Source: Euphorbia lathyris
Taxonomy: Eukaryota; Streptophyta; Magnoliopsida; Malpighiales; Euphorbiaceae
DNA: 64,000 nt
Assembly (NCBI RefSeq): GCF_963576675.1
Contig: NC_088916.1
Coordinates: 7,145,001-7,209,000 of the forward strand
Reading direction: 5' to 3'
Shown here: positions 1-10,200 of the stretch, one piece after another
How the letters are laid out: each line of letters begins with the position of its first letter
Numbering within the stretch: the stretch's first letter is position 1
Translations under genes and position numbers: made by a program
Notes under the pieces: generated by a model
Told to the model about the DNA's origin: nothing
The model's database searches: none
What the model saw: only the letters and a program-made list of their open reading frames with translations

Positions 1-443
1 ATATTCAACTGCCTTGTAAACGGTTTGTGCTCTACCTTTAAAGAGCTCAGTATTGGATTGAAAAAGCCCGGAGGAATTCTGGGGACTGCACGTAGGCGGA
101 GAGGCCGAACCAGGATAAGTCGTGCTGAGTAATTTCTATCTCTCTCTCAATATATATCTGTATGTGTTGCTTGATATATTTACTCAGTATATAAATTGTT
201 CAAGCTGACACTGAGTAGATCAGAGTGTTGAGTTGGAATCTGACCACAAAAGTGTCATTTCCCAACTCTCAAGTAAAACAGTTCTAGTCAGTATCTGACT
301 AAAGCCGTCTTACGTATCACTCGGCCGTGCTGACCAAAACTGAGTTGTGAAACTCAAAGATTTATATTAAGTCAGCATAATTAAAACGAAAAAGTTATAT
401 TAGTTCCTAACCCCCCCTTAGAACTAATCACATGGGACCAACA
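1..443 (+). mobile_element. 3' part of an LTR (partial, runs off the window)
   Basis: This stretch matches the last ~440 bp of the solo LTR at 52699-54043: both hold the block around GGTTTGTGCTCTACC and both finish with GGGACCAACA. The terminal ACCAACA at 437-443 is the conserved CA end of the LTR. From position 445 the sequence is an open LINE reading frame, so the LTR inserted into a LINE. The left end and any internal region lie outside the window, so solo LTR versus full element cannot be decided. Confidence 0.8.
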
Positions 444-1982
444 ACAACTTCCTTCTGCTCTTTGGGTTCAATTATTATGCGGTAAATATAGAAAGGACAA
501 GGTTTTTGGGGGTCCTAAGGATAGAGTGGTTAATTGTTCCTTTCTTTGGAAAGGCCTTAATACCGTCTTTGCTGAATTTTGCTCAGGGATTGGGTGGAAT
601 GTGGGAAATGGTAAATCCATTAAATTCTGGAAGGATACTTGGATTGGCAATAAATCTTTATTGGAAGTTTGTGAGTCTGTACCGCCTCTTGAGATTCAGA
701 ACTGGAAGATTGCAGATATGGTGGATTATGAAGGGGAGCGGATTTGGTCAAAGTTTGATTCTTTTCTCAATCTGGAGTCGCTCTTGAGAATTAGAGGAGT
801 TCAGATCAGTAGCAAGGAGGAAGACAGGGATAGTTACTGTTGGTCTCTAACAAACAACGAGGCTTTCTCTTGTAAATCGGCTTTTCAGACTTTCTACCAG
901 GAGTTGGATACTTCGCATCCTGAAGTGTGGAAGACAATTTGGGCATTAAAAGTGCCTTATCGTATTAGAAGCTTCCTGTGGCTAGGAGTTAAAAAAAACA
1001 GATTGCTTACTAATTCTGATAGGAAAAGGAGGCATTTAGTGGAGTCCAGAGCTTATAGCAGATGCAGAGGTCATGAAGAAACTTTGTGCCATGCTCTCAG
1101 AGATTGTGAGAAAAGCAAAGAGATTTGGAGGAAAGTTCTCCCTTTAAAGGTGTTGTCTTCATTTTTTTCTCACTCGGAGCTTGATTGGTTTGTGGATGGG
1201 ATTAATGGTAATCTGTTGGCTGAATTGAAGTATGGTGTTCTCTTATTTGTGGTGGTATGCCATCAGATTTGGAAATGGAGAAATGAGGAGATCTTTGGAG
1301 GGGAAACGGTTGTTGTACCCAATGTGTTTGAGTTCTTTTCCAGTAAGATTTGTACCTTGGTTGATAGCTTCATTGAGGATCCTTTGGCTAGGGCGATCCA
1401 GAAGAAAGAGGTCCATCTCTTAGGCTGGTGTAAACCTAGCGAAGGTGTGGCTAAGCTGAACACTGATGGCTCTCGTCTAATGGATGGGAGAATTGCCACG
1501 GGGGGGGGGGGGGTCCTGAGAGATGATGCTGGTGGTTGGATTTCTGGTTTCTCTCAGAATTTGGGTATGGGCTCGTCCTTTGCTGCAGAGCTTTGGGGAA
1601 TATTTTCTGGCCTTAGGTTAGCTAAAAACCTAGGGGTGAAGAAGCTTCTGGTGGAATCGGATAACCTTGAAGCGGTCAAGTTGATCTCAGGGAGTAATGC
1701 TATTTGCTTAAGTAGCCAAAATTTAATCAAAGGAATTAGAAGGATTTGCTCTTCCTTTGATTGTCTTAGCTTCAGTCATATTTATAGGGAGCAAAACCGG
1801 GTTGCGGACCGACTCGCGCTTGAAGGTCATACAAGTAGGTTAGGCCTCTCTACCTTTTCCTCTCCTCCGTGCTTCATCTCATCCCTGATTCTGGATGATT
1901 TGGTGGGGGTCAGCTTCCCCAGGCTGATCCCGGTTTAGGCGGCTGTGTTTTGTTTTATCTTTCCTTTCCTACCAAAAAAAAA
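444..1982 (+). mobile_element. LINE (L1-like) fragment, 3' part
   Basis: This is the 3' portion of a plant non-LTR retrotransposon. An uninterrupted reading frame (445-1938) is followed by a short 3' UTR and an A-run near 1972-1981, the usual LINE tail. The 5' side is replaced by the LTR that ends at 443, so reverse transcriptase and endonuclease are missing from the window. Confidence 0.85.
445..1938 (+). pseudogene. LINE ORF2 C-terminus: zinc-binding RT region plus RNase H
   Basis: The frame is open from 445, where the LTR ends, to the stop at 1936-1938, about 497 codons. The N-terminal part holds the thumb/connection region usual in plant LINEs (GNGKSIKFWKDTWIG). The middle is a zf-RVT-like segment ending in a Cys/His cluster (SRCRGHEETLCHALRDC). 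The last ~160 residues are an RNase H domain with the acidic residues in place: Asp in LNTDGS, Glu in AELWG, Asp in VESDN and Asp in RVADRLA. A run of 14 G near 1500 falls in a glycine stretch and does not break the frame. No start codon or RT core is present, so this is a remnant rather than a gene. Confidence 0.85.
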
Positions 1983-2343
1983 GTTTTACATAATTAATTA
2001 TAAATAATAATTCCATTTATTTCAATTAATATGATGTAAATTCTCTAGTAACTACTATAGGGTTATGAAACTAAACTAAATGTAATAAATACGCAAGCTA
2101 GACGAATTTATTAAAGAGGATCATAGCAAAAAAGATAGTAAAAAATATGTGGCTTGCATGTTATTGATCGCTGATGTGGAAACATCTAAAATAGTTTAAT
2201 TCACTTAATGAGAAATTAATTTTATTGAGTTAATTCAAGTTAATAACAATTAAAATCAATGTAACCACTAAAAAGTTTTACAGAATTAATAATAAATAAC
2301 AATTCCATTTAATTCAATTAATACGATATAAAGTTTCTAGTAA
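1980..2343 (+). repeat. ~290-bp direct duplication, second copy split by a LINE
   Basis: The block beginning AAGTTTTACATAATTAATTA near 1980 is repeated from about 2271. The second copy breaks off at 2343, where the next LINE starts, and resumes at 7761-7925 with the same CTAGTAACCACCATAGGG and GGCTTGCATGTTATTGAT landmarks found in the first copy. It is non-coding, AT-rich and of unknown origin. Confidence 0.75.
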
Positions 2344-2741
2344 AAAAGTCTTCTCCGTTTGAGAAGTTTTTCGTCTTCTCAGCTGAGGAGTTTTTCTTTC
2401 TTTTTTCTCTTTTTTCGCTAGGTTTTCCTTCCCGCCGCCGGTGTTGATTAATCGCCATTAATTTCAATTCCTTTCTTCGAATAAGCCTTCGGTTTTTGGG
2501 AGTTTTTGAGTTTCAATCACTGATTACTGTCTCTTTTATTAATCTCCTATTGCTGTCGTCGGCGACCTTCATCATCAACGGCTCCAAATTTTCTGATTCG
2601 AATCGTCGGATTCAGGGATTTTTTCGATTCAACACTGGTTATAGTTTTCTTCTCCGTTCGTTTCAACCTATTTGTGCAATCAACGATTTTGAGGTTTTGC
2701 TGAGGTTCAGGGATTCTTTTGATTTTTCGACTGATTTGAGT

Positions 2742-3510
2742 ATGGATAAAGGGAAAGGGGTTCTCGAGGCGTATACAAGGTTAAGGCTCGCTGATGACGA
2801 TGAGGAAGGGCTGATTCTGTCGGCGAAAGAAGCTCTAGTGGATCAATCGCAACCTTCTTTATTTGTAATCGGACAATTTCTACTGGCCAAGGCCGTTCAC
2901 TTTGACAGTATGAAGTGCACACTAGCAGCCATATGGCGTCCGATAAAAGGGGTTACAATTACCAAAACCGACAGAGAAGGCAGGTACCTATTCCAATTCT
3001 ATGATGAGATGGACATTGCCAGGGTTCTGAACGACGGGCCTTGGACTTTCAATCAAAATATTCTGATTATCAAGAGGCTGGAGGTAACAGAGCAGGCACT
3101 TCAAGTGGAATTATACAATCTTTTAGTTTGGGTTCAAATTGTAGACCTTCCTATAGGTTTCCAAACGGAAATGGTTTGTCGTATTTTAGGGAATTACATT
3201 AGAGAGTTTGTTGAAGCAGACCCTCATAACTTCTTAGGCCTATGGACATCCGGAAGCCAGTCAAAAGGGGACAAATGATGAAAAGAAGTGGAGGGGATTG
3301 GTTGTGGATTAACTTCAGGTATGAATGCCTTCCTAGCTTCTATTTCTACTGTGGAGTTATAGGGAACTCGGACAAATTATGTGTCTCCTTATATGATGAT
3401 CCTAGTCCTTCTGCCGAGAGACAATTTGGAAGTTTCCTAAGGCACTTCCGCGGCATGGAGGCAGTCAAGCAGGGAGGGAATGGTTGTGGGAATCACCAGA
3501 ACTAGAAGAG
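2742..3510 (+). pseudogene. LINE ORF1: DUF4283-type RNA-binding protein with degraded zinc knuckle
   Basis: The likely start is the ATG at 2742 (MDKGKGVLEAYTRL); the frame upstream of it is only fortuitously open. A DUF4283-like domain follows (KCTLAAIWRP, FQFYDEMDIARVL, GPWTFNQNIL, LLVWVQIVDLP), which in plant LINEs serves as a gag-like nucleic-acid-binding module. The frame stops at 3278 and coding similarity continues in another frame at 3242-3505, where a CCHC knuckle is expected. There the sequence reads FYFYCGVIGNSDKLC, so one Cys and the His are gone. Frameshift and lost ligands make it non-functional. Confidence 0.75.
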
Positions 3511-3721
3511 GGTGCGAGCAAGGATATTGTTCAGGGGGTGCAAAACCAAAAGCAATTTTTTTCTAATGCACAGGGAGGCTCTGAAGTAGCATCTAGCTTA
3601 ATTCATGATCCTAAAATACCGACCGAGAATGGAGGAGAGGGAGATGGACATGGATGTCACGATTTTTTCAAAAAACAAAGAGGGGGCGGGAACTGGGAAC
3701 CAAGCCCGACTGAACCAATGA

Positions 3722-4440
3722 GTATCCTTATAGCTGGAACTGTCGTGGGTTGGACAACTCGCGCAGAGTTAATGTTCTCCTGGACATAATCAGGATTCAC
3801 AAGCCTGTGATTCTCTTCTTGATAGAGACAATGATTAAGGAAAGGAGAGAGTTAGGAAGATCTGCAAGTAGCTGGGATTCTCAATGAGTCATATTGTTGA
3901 TGGTTTTGGGCACGGGGGTGGCCTGGTTTTGTGCTGGAAGGACTCAATCAAAGTGGAAATTATATCATCCTCACCAAATTTTATTAACTCTATTATTTCG
4001 CTCCCTAATTTCAGTTCTTGCAGGGTAACTGGTTTCTATGGCTATCCGGAAAGAGTTATACGTCGAGCATCTGGGGACTTGCTGCGATCCCTCAAGGAAC
4101 AAGATGGATTGGCGTGGTGCTGTATTGGTGACTTTAATGATATACTTACTATTAATGAAAAAGTCGGAGGAAGAAGACAACCGGATTGGCTAATGAATGG
4201 ATTTAAATCAGCGGTTGAAGATAGTGATCTATTTAATATTGACATGTCTGGACATCCATAGACATAGGAAGTAGGACGCGGGATAGATCACTGGATAGAG
4301 GAACGTCTGGATAGAGCTTTGGTTAATACGGCATGGAAGTCAACTTTCGCATCCTTAAAACTTCACAATTTATTAACGGTGGCTTCCGATCATTCAGCTC
4401 TATTGCTTGAAGTTCAAGCCTGGATTCGCAGACCTCAGGT
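3722..4440 (+). pseudogene. LINE endonuclease domain (EEP family), frameshifted
   Basis: Starting near 3722 one frame reads SWNCRGL, the N-terminal signature of plant LINE apurinic-like endonucleases, followed by LLDIIRIHKPVILFLIET. Similarity then switches frame at ~3884 (GHGGGLVLCWKD), reaches the GDFND motif near 4130 and ends with ERLDRALVN and the catalytic SDH (VASDHSALLLE) near 4390. At least two frame changes and a stop at 4259-4261 break it. This enzyme would nick the target DNA to prime reverse transcription. Confidence 0.75.
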
Positions 4441-6410
4441 TCGACTGTTTCGATTCGAGAATGCTTGGGTTAGAGAAGTTCAGTGTGCTTCGATAGTGGC
4501 TAATTCATGGTGTATGGCTGATAGTTGTCCGATATCTGAAAAATTTGAAAGGTTTTCCTCGGCCTTACAAAGTTGGAGCTCAAATCTGGAAAGCAATTTC
4601 AGAAAGTCACTCGGTTCTATGAGAATCATGATGGAGATGTATATAAGCAGCAAAGATGAGTACGGTATTGAACAATTCTTCAAAGCCTCTAATCAATATA
4701 CAAAAATACTGAAGCAACAAGAGGATTTTTGGAAGCAGCGTGCAAAGTTGTTTTGGTTAAAAGATGGGGATTCAAACTCGAGATACTTCCATTCCTATGC
4801 CACTGAGAGGAAGCAGAAGAATAGTTTTTCATCAGTATTGGATGATGCAAGGAACATGGTAACATGAGTAATGGTTTGGAAGAGCAGCTCACAGGATATT
4901 TTGAGAATATATTTACCAGCACAGGGGTTGAAGATTCTGAAATCCTTGCCCAGGTCAGTTCTAAAATTACAAAATCCCATTCTACTCTTCTGTCTGAACC
5001 TTTATTGCTGAAGATGTTAAAAAAATCATGTTTTTCTATGCAACCTGAAAAAAGTCTGGGACCTGACGGACTCAACCCTGCATTTTTCCAACATTATTGG
5101 GAAATTGTAGGGACGAACGTTTGTAGAACGTGCCTGTCGATCCTAAGAGAAACACAACTACCTCCGCATCTCAATGACACTCTTATTGTATCAATTCCGA
5201 AGAAGAAGAATGTGGAAGTTGTGTCTGATCTCAGTCCCGTAGCATTATGCAATGTTTTATTTAAAATTCTCTCCAAGATGTTGGCGAACCGATTCAAACA
5301 AGTTCTCCCTGATATAATTTCACTCAGTCAAAGTGCATTTATTCCCGGACGACTCATCAACGACAACATCATGGTGGTATATGAGTTCGTACACAAAATG
5401 AAAAGTCTCAGACAGGGCAAGGTGGGCTGTTCGGCACTCAAATTAGACATGAGCAAAGCTTATGACCGTATTGAATGGCAATTCCTGAGAAATATGCTTC
5501 AAAAGTTGGGTTGTCCAACAAATTGGATAAATTGGATCATGTTATGTTTTACAACTATGTCGTATAAGATCATTCAAGTTAATAGGGAGCTTGGGCCAAT
5601 TATTCCTCAAAGGGGTTTACGTCAAGGTGATCCACTCTCTCCCTTCCTTTTTCTTATTTGTGTTGAAGGCCTAACAGCTCTACTAACAGCTAGGGAACGG
5701 GAAGGGAAATTACATGGTTTCAAGTTAGCAAGAGCTGCGCCTATAATCTCTCACCTATTCTTTGCTAGTTGTATTAAAGATTGTTTGTCGATATATGAGA
5801 AAGCTTCTAGGCAATGCATTAATTTTCAAAAATCCTCTCTATTTTTCAGCACCAATACTCGGATTCAAGACAGAGCCGAAGTGGTTAATAAGGTGGGTGT
5901 TGGTGAAGTTTCAGCATTAGATAATTATCTTGGAGCCCCAATTGACATCAGAAGAAGTAAAACAAGAGTTTTTGGTTTCCTCAAAGATAGAATCTGGAAT
6001 TGGGTAAACAATTGGAAGGAGAAATTTCTATCAAGAGTTGGCAAGGAAATACTTATCAAAGCAGTTTTGCAATCTATCCCCACATACTTGATGAGTCTAT
6101 ATCTAATGCCTAAGGATTTCTGTGATGAAGTAAATAAATTATTAAACAGGTTCTGGTGGAAATCATCAGGGCTAACCCATCAGGGATTCATTGGAAGCGA
6201 TGCGAAGATTTATGTGTTCCTAAATCTGAAGGCGGCATGGGATTTAGAAATATTCATCTCTTCAATTTAGCTCTCTTAGCTAAACAAAGTTGGCGAATTA
6301 TGCAAGACATTGAGTCGCTGGTGGAAAAAATTCTCAAGGCTCGTTATTTTCCTAAGGGTAATTTTCTTGATGCAGGTTTGGGTCATAATCCTTCATATAT
6401 TTAGAGAAGC
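4319..6410 (+). pseudogene. LINE reverse transcriptase, catalytic box deleted
   Basis: Linker sequence at 4319-4867 (FWKQRAKLFWLKDGDSNSRYFH) leads into an RT frame at 4864-6270. Conserved RT blocks are visible: SLGPDGLNPAFFQHYW, SPVALCNVLFKILSKMLANR, SAFIPGRLINDNI, LKLDMSKAYDRIEW, GLRQGDPLSPFLFLICVE. Where plant LINEs carry the FADD active-site box, this copy reads ISHLFFASCIKD and passes straight to SIYEKASRQCINFQKSS. An internal deletion near 5765 has therefore removed the two catalytic aspartates and the residues after them. Another frame change near 6160 continues with SGIHWKRCEDLCVPKSEGGMG. Confidence 0.85.
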
Positions 6411-7737
6411 ATCATTGTAGGCAGCTCTGTTCTTCGTGACGGCTTGAGACAGAAGGTTGGACGAGGCGACTCAATTCAGATTTGGGAGGATCCCTGGCTC
6501 CCGGATGCGCTGAATCCTTTTGTCTCCACCCCGAAGCCTACGAATTGCAATACTAAGATGGTCAGTGATCTGAAAAATCAGTATAGAAACTGGGACGTGG
6601 ATACGATCTCTTCGCTTCTCAACGACCGTGATCGAAAGTTGATTTTTTCTATACCTGAACGAAATCATGGCAGTGAAGATATGTGGTTTTGGCAATTTAC
6701 ACCGTCAAATTTCTATACTGTGAGGAGCGGTTACTGGGCCGCTGTAGCAAAAGAAGCTGCTAAATCATCTTTGCCAAACACTATCAATTGGAATCTAATA
6801 TGGAAATTGCATGTGGCTCCGAAAGTTAAGAATTGCTTGTGGAGGTTATTTGCGTGATGCTTACCTACAATGTCAAATCTGGAAGCATGTCATAGCTCTC
6901 CACCAAATCGGTGTCCCATATGCCATTCAGTCGGGGAAGACGAAACTCACATCTTCATCTCTTGTGTCTTTGCGAAACAATTATGGGGCCTATTCTTTTA
7001 TGATAATCGTGTGGAGCATATATCTGATATCTTTTGCTGGTTCAAAAGTTTGTTGATTTCGTTTCTATCAGATGCGGAATCAGCGACACTTGTTATTTGG
7101 AATATCTGGAAATATCGAAACCAGGTAGTATGGAATAAAAAATACAGCCTACCTGAAACGATTTTGATGGCAGCTAGGACGGCAGAGACGGCTTGGAGGG
7201 AGGCTCAGGTTTGCGCACTGCACATCCGATCCACTGAACCTGTCAAGCCAATCAAATGGCAAACATCAATCCCAGGTTCGCTATTTTGTAATGTTGATGT
7301 GGGAATTAAGGTCGGCCCGGATTTCTGTTCAGTCTGTATGCTTATACGAAATCATCTAGGAGAATGCATTCATGTTGGGAAAGCAGGGCTAGCTAACTTA
7401 ACTGATCCGAGTTTGGCCGAAGCAATGGCAATACGGGAGGCGCTTAGTTGGATAAAAGCTCTAAATCTGTCTCAGGTAGTGGTTCAGTCCGATTGTCTCA
7501 GCGTGGTAAAAGCAATTCAATCCAAAGACTTCAACTTTTCGTAATTTTCTTATGTTATTCATGATTGTTGTTCTATTCTTCAAGATCCGAACTCTGTTTC
7601 GATCTCTTTCATAAAACAATCAGCGAATCTGGCAGCTCATTCTTTAGCAAAAGCTGTTAGTTCTAGGTCTGATTGGGGTGAGTGGACATGTCCACCACCT
7701 TATCTCATCGATGTTTTACTTTCTGATTTAAGTTAAT
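6411..7737 (+). pseudogene. LINE ORF2 C-terminus: zf-RVT and RNase H
   Basis: After a stop at ~6404 the coding similarity goes on with VGRGDSIQIWEDPWLP, a zf-RVT segment (WKLHVAPKVKNCLWRLF) and a Cys/His cluster (RCPICHSVGEDETHIFISC). The RNase H part begins at FCNVDVGIK and includes AEAMAIREALSW and VVQSDCLSVV. A stop at 7542-7544 cuts the frame before the C-terminal helix, which is still readable to the end near 7737 (WGEWTCPPPYL). The LINE fragment at 48004-49186 has the same closing motifs and belongs to a related family. Confidence 0.75.
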
Positions 7738-7925
7738 ACGATTCTTTATTCTTTCAAAAATAAAAGTCTCTAGTAACCACCATAGGGTTATGAAATTAAC
7801 TAAATGCAATAAATATGCAAGCTAGATGTATTTATTAAAGGGGAACATAGCACAAAAAAGTAAAAAATATATGGCTTGCATGTTATTGATTGCTGATGTG
7901 GCAGCATCTAAAATAGTTTAACGAG

Positions 7926-8491
7926 TTCTGATTATATATATAATCAATGTCTTAGTCCCAAGTTTGTATATTTTGGTGATCAAGTTTTGAAAATATGGAC
8001 ACCAAATTTACATTAACTTGATTGTCCAAGTTTTTGCACCAGTGATAAATGTTGCAACCTTGGGGGTTTTTTTTTGACATAGTTATGGCAAATTCGTAAA
8101 TAAAAAGCACATCCAAACCATACTACCTATCTAACCTTTCTTTTTATTTCGGAATGAAATTTTGAATTTAAATTTCATTCCCTCTATACTTTTCCATTCT
8201 CTTCATATAAAACATGAACGAATCCAAAATAAAAATGATATGATAAATTTTCACTTTTTATTTAGAAAAAGTATATAGGTCGGTAAACATATCCTTCTTC
8301 TTTCATCGATAATAGAGAGGCTCGTTTTTTTTTTTTGCTATTGATAAGAACAAAATGAAGCAAGAACGCGGAGAAGAAAAAGAAGAAAATGAAGCAAGCA
8401 AAGTTTTATGATTTTGGTAAAGAAAACTCGTGTTGGAATCTATCATTCATTGATATAATATGCAAGACTTGCTATTGGGTTGGAAGCTATC
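7926..8491. other. AT-rich non-coding stretch
   Basis: No gene, RNA or clear element boundary is visible. It contains poly-T runs (8064-8080, 8325-8337) and low-complexity A/G sequence around 8340-8400. Confidence 0.6.
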
Positions 8492-9616
8492 AGGAGCGGA
8501 GTCAGGGAGGGTCGACCGATCCTCCGGCCTCGGCATAAAACCCTAGGGATGGAATTTTCCCCTCTGGCTTTGCTAGGGGCCGCCATGGCTGGAGCCCCTC
8601 CAGCCATGGTGGCTGAAGAAGAAGACCTAACTGGTCTTCTTCTTTTGTGTTAATTGCAGATGGAATGAGCATTTTTGCCTTTCCATCTGTTTTATTTTTT
8701 AAGTAAAAACAGATGGAAAGGACAAAAATACCATTTTCATTTGTGACTTTTTTTTATTTCCCATTCGAGAAGAAAAACGAGCATTTTAGGAAAAATTTCT
8801 AAATTACTCCGTATTTTCTTAAGCTTTTCTTATTTTCTCTCACTCAATTATTTTTTATTCTCACCCAATTTTTAACATCCAAATAAGATTTATGATTTCT
8901 ATTTTTTTTTTGGTAATCCCTAATTTTTTTTGGTAATCAGATTTATGATTTCTAATAGGATTGTTAAAGTGGAGATTTTTTGAGTGATTTTTAATTTGCA
9001 CTTTTATTTAGGGATTATTAATATATTGTTTTTGCTTAGAGATTTCTAGTTTAGGATTTCTAAAATTGTGCAATTTTATTTCTATCGTCGGAATCCAATC
9101 GCAATTTTATCTCTAACATTGATAAATTGGGTCAATTTGAAAATAATTCATCAAAATGTTTTCTCGGTCATAAATCTTGTTATCTACACTTCACGCGTAT
9201 GTCTTTTTATCAGTAACAAATTACGGGATGTGAAAAAAAATATACTGTTTTTTATACGAATTGAACAAAAAAAATTCAAAAAATTCACCGAATTTATAAA
9301 TATTAATCTCCAATTCTATTATTAAATTATAAAAAAACATGAAATCCTTTTTTAAAACGAATTGATATACAATTGGTGCAGAATAACGAACAAAAATATT
9401 TGTGTGTTATAATATTGTCTGAAATTGACTCAAATTATCAACGTTGGGAATAAAATTGCTCTTCGCTACCAACGTCAGGGGTAAAATTGCATCATTTTAG
9501 ACGTTCGGATAAAATTACTCCTGACCCAAAACATTAGGTGTATTTTTACACCTTAACTTTTTTTTTTTTTTTTTATAGACGGTCTTGCCCCGACCTTTAG
9601 GTCCGGGCTCCGCTAC
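8492..9616. mobile_element. Inverted-repeat element with internal hairpins (non-autonomous)
   Basis: The left edge (AGGAGCGGAGTCAGGGAGG, from 8492) is an imperfect inverted repeat of the right edge (GGTCCGGGCTCCGCTACT, ending 9616). The region just inside the left edge folds strongly: a 15-bp stem with 5-nt loop at 8579-8613, a 12-bp stem around 8617-8645 (AAGAAGACC/GGTCTTCTT) and a ~22-bp stem spanning about 8668-8730. The remainder is AT-rich and encodes nothing recognisable. No clear TSD was seen, so the class is uncertain. Confidence 0.5.
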
Positions 9617-9639
9617 TAAATCGAAGTATCAATGGAGTC

Positions 9640-9824
9640 CTTAAGTTTGCAAAACTTGATAAATTAGTCAAATTGGGCCTTTATAGAAATAAAAAAAGAA
9701 ATAGCGAACCAGTTTTGATATCCACAGAAGCAGAATGTTGCCATTTATTTGCAGAACACAATCCATTTCAGAAGATCTTCAGGAAATAAGCTATCCGTCT
9801 CCTCGGTGACGACTGGCAACATAG
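9640..9824 (+). other. Probable 5'-UTR exon of F-box gene 1
   Basis: The segment holding GAACACAATCCATTTCAGAAG and ending at the donor ATAG|GTAAGC (GT at 9825-9826) is conserved at F-box locus 2 (about 39600-39708, same donor). The conserved splice site and the shared AATTTTCATAAAACCCGTTCG intron start suggest a non-coding first exon. The acceptor is probably TCTCTGTAG at 15664-15666, giving a 5.8-kb intron now enlarged by the copia insertion. The transcription start is not identifiable. Confidence 0.5.
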
Positions 9825-9974
9825 GTAAGCAGAGCTCTCCATTTCTTACTTTTGTCGATCTTTTGGTTGTTACACACTAAATTGCAACAAAATTTTCATA
9901 AAACCCGTTCGATTTTGTTTGAGTTAGGGTTTTAAATTTTAATTAGAGTTCATTTCGTATTTTTGATAATTTAG

Positions 9975-10158
9975 TGTTGAGTTAGTATAATCACGTGAAC
10001 AGCACATGTCATAGAGGACACTTGTAATGTTTTGATTGGTTTTTCTTTTTGTGTGTATGTTGCCGTTATATATAAACGGATTTTCTTTTCCTTTCAAATC
10101 ACTCTGTAATTCCGATCTATTTCTATGAATAAAAAGCTTCAGCACAAGCTTTTCTTCA
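9975..10158 (+). repeat. 5' LTR of copia element
   Basis: 184 bp, starting TGTTGAGTTAGT and ending CTTTTCTTCA. It has a TATA box (TATATATAAA, 10067-10076) and a polyadenylation signal AATAAA at 10128-10133, so U3 and R can be placed. Confidence 0.95.
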
Positions 10159-10170
10159 TGGTATCAGAGC
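10159..10170 (+). other. Primer binding site (initiator tRNA-Met)
   Basis: TGGTATCAGAGC follows the 5' LTR directly. It is the classic plant copia primer site, complementary to the 3' end of initiator tRNA-Met. Confidence 0.95.
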
Positions 10171-10200
10171 ATTGGTTGTTGATCCGGTGATCGGAGAGGC

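Larger units (their letters stand above)
2344..7760 (+). mobile_element. Near full-length LINE with target-site duplication, inactive
   Basis: A 5.4-kb L1-type element is flanked by an imperfect ~15-bp direct repeat (TAAAGTTTCTAGTAA at 2329-2343; a near-identical copy at 7761-7776). In order it holds a 5' UTR, a DUF4283-type ORF1, an apurinic endonuclease, reverse transcriptase, a zinc-binding region and RNase H, then a weak A-rich tail. It is dead: several frameshifts and stops, and the catalytic box of the RT is deleted. The order and the WNCRGL and GDFND motifs are typical of plant LINEs. Confidence 0.9.

Noticed and set aside
1500..1513. Frameshift at the 14-G run
   Set aside because: The RNase H frame continues correctly on both sides; the run encodes glycines.
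9068..9325. 85-codon plus-strand ORF
   Set aside because: AT-rich, biased to Ile/Phe/Asn/Lys, inside an inverted-repeat element; looks like chance.
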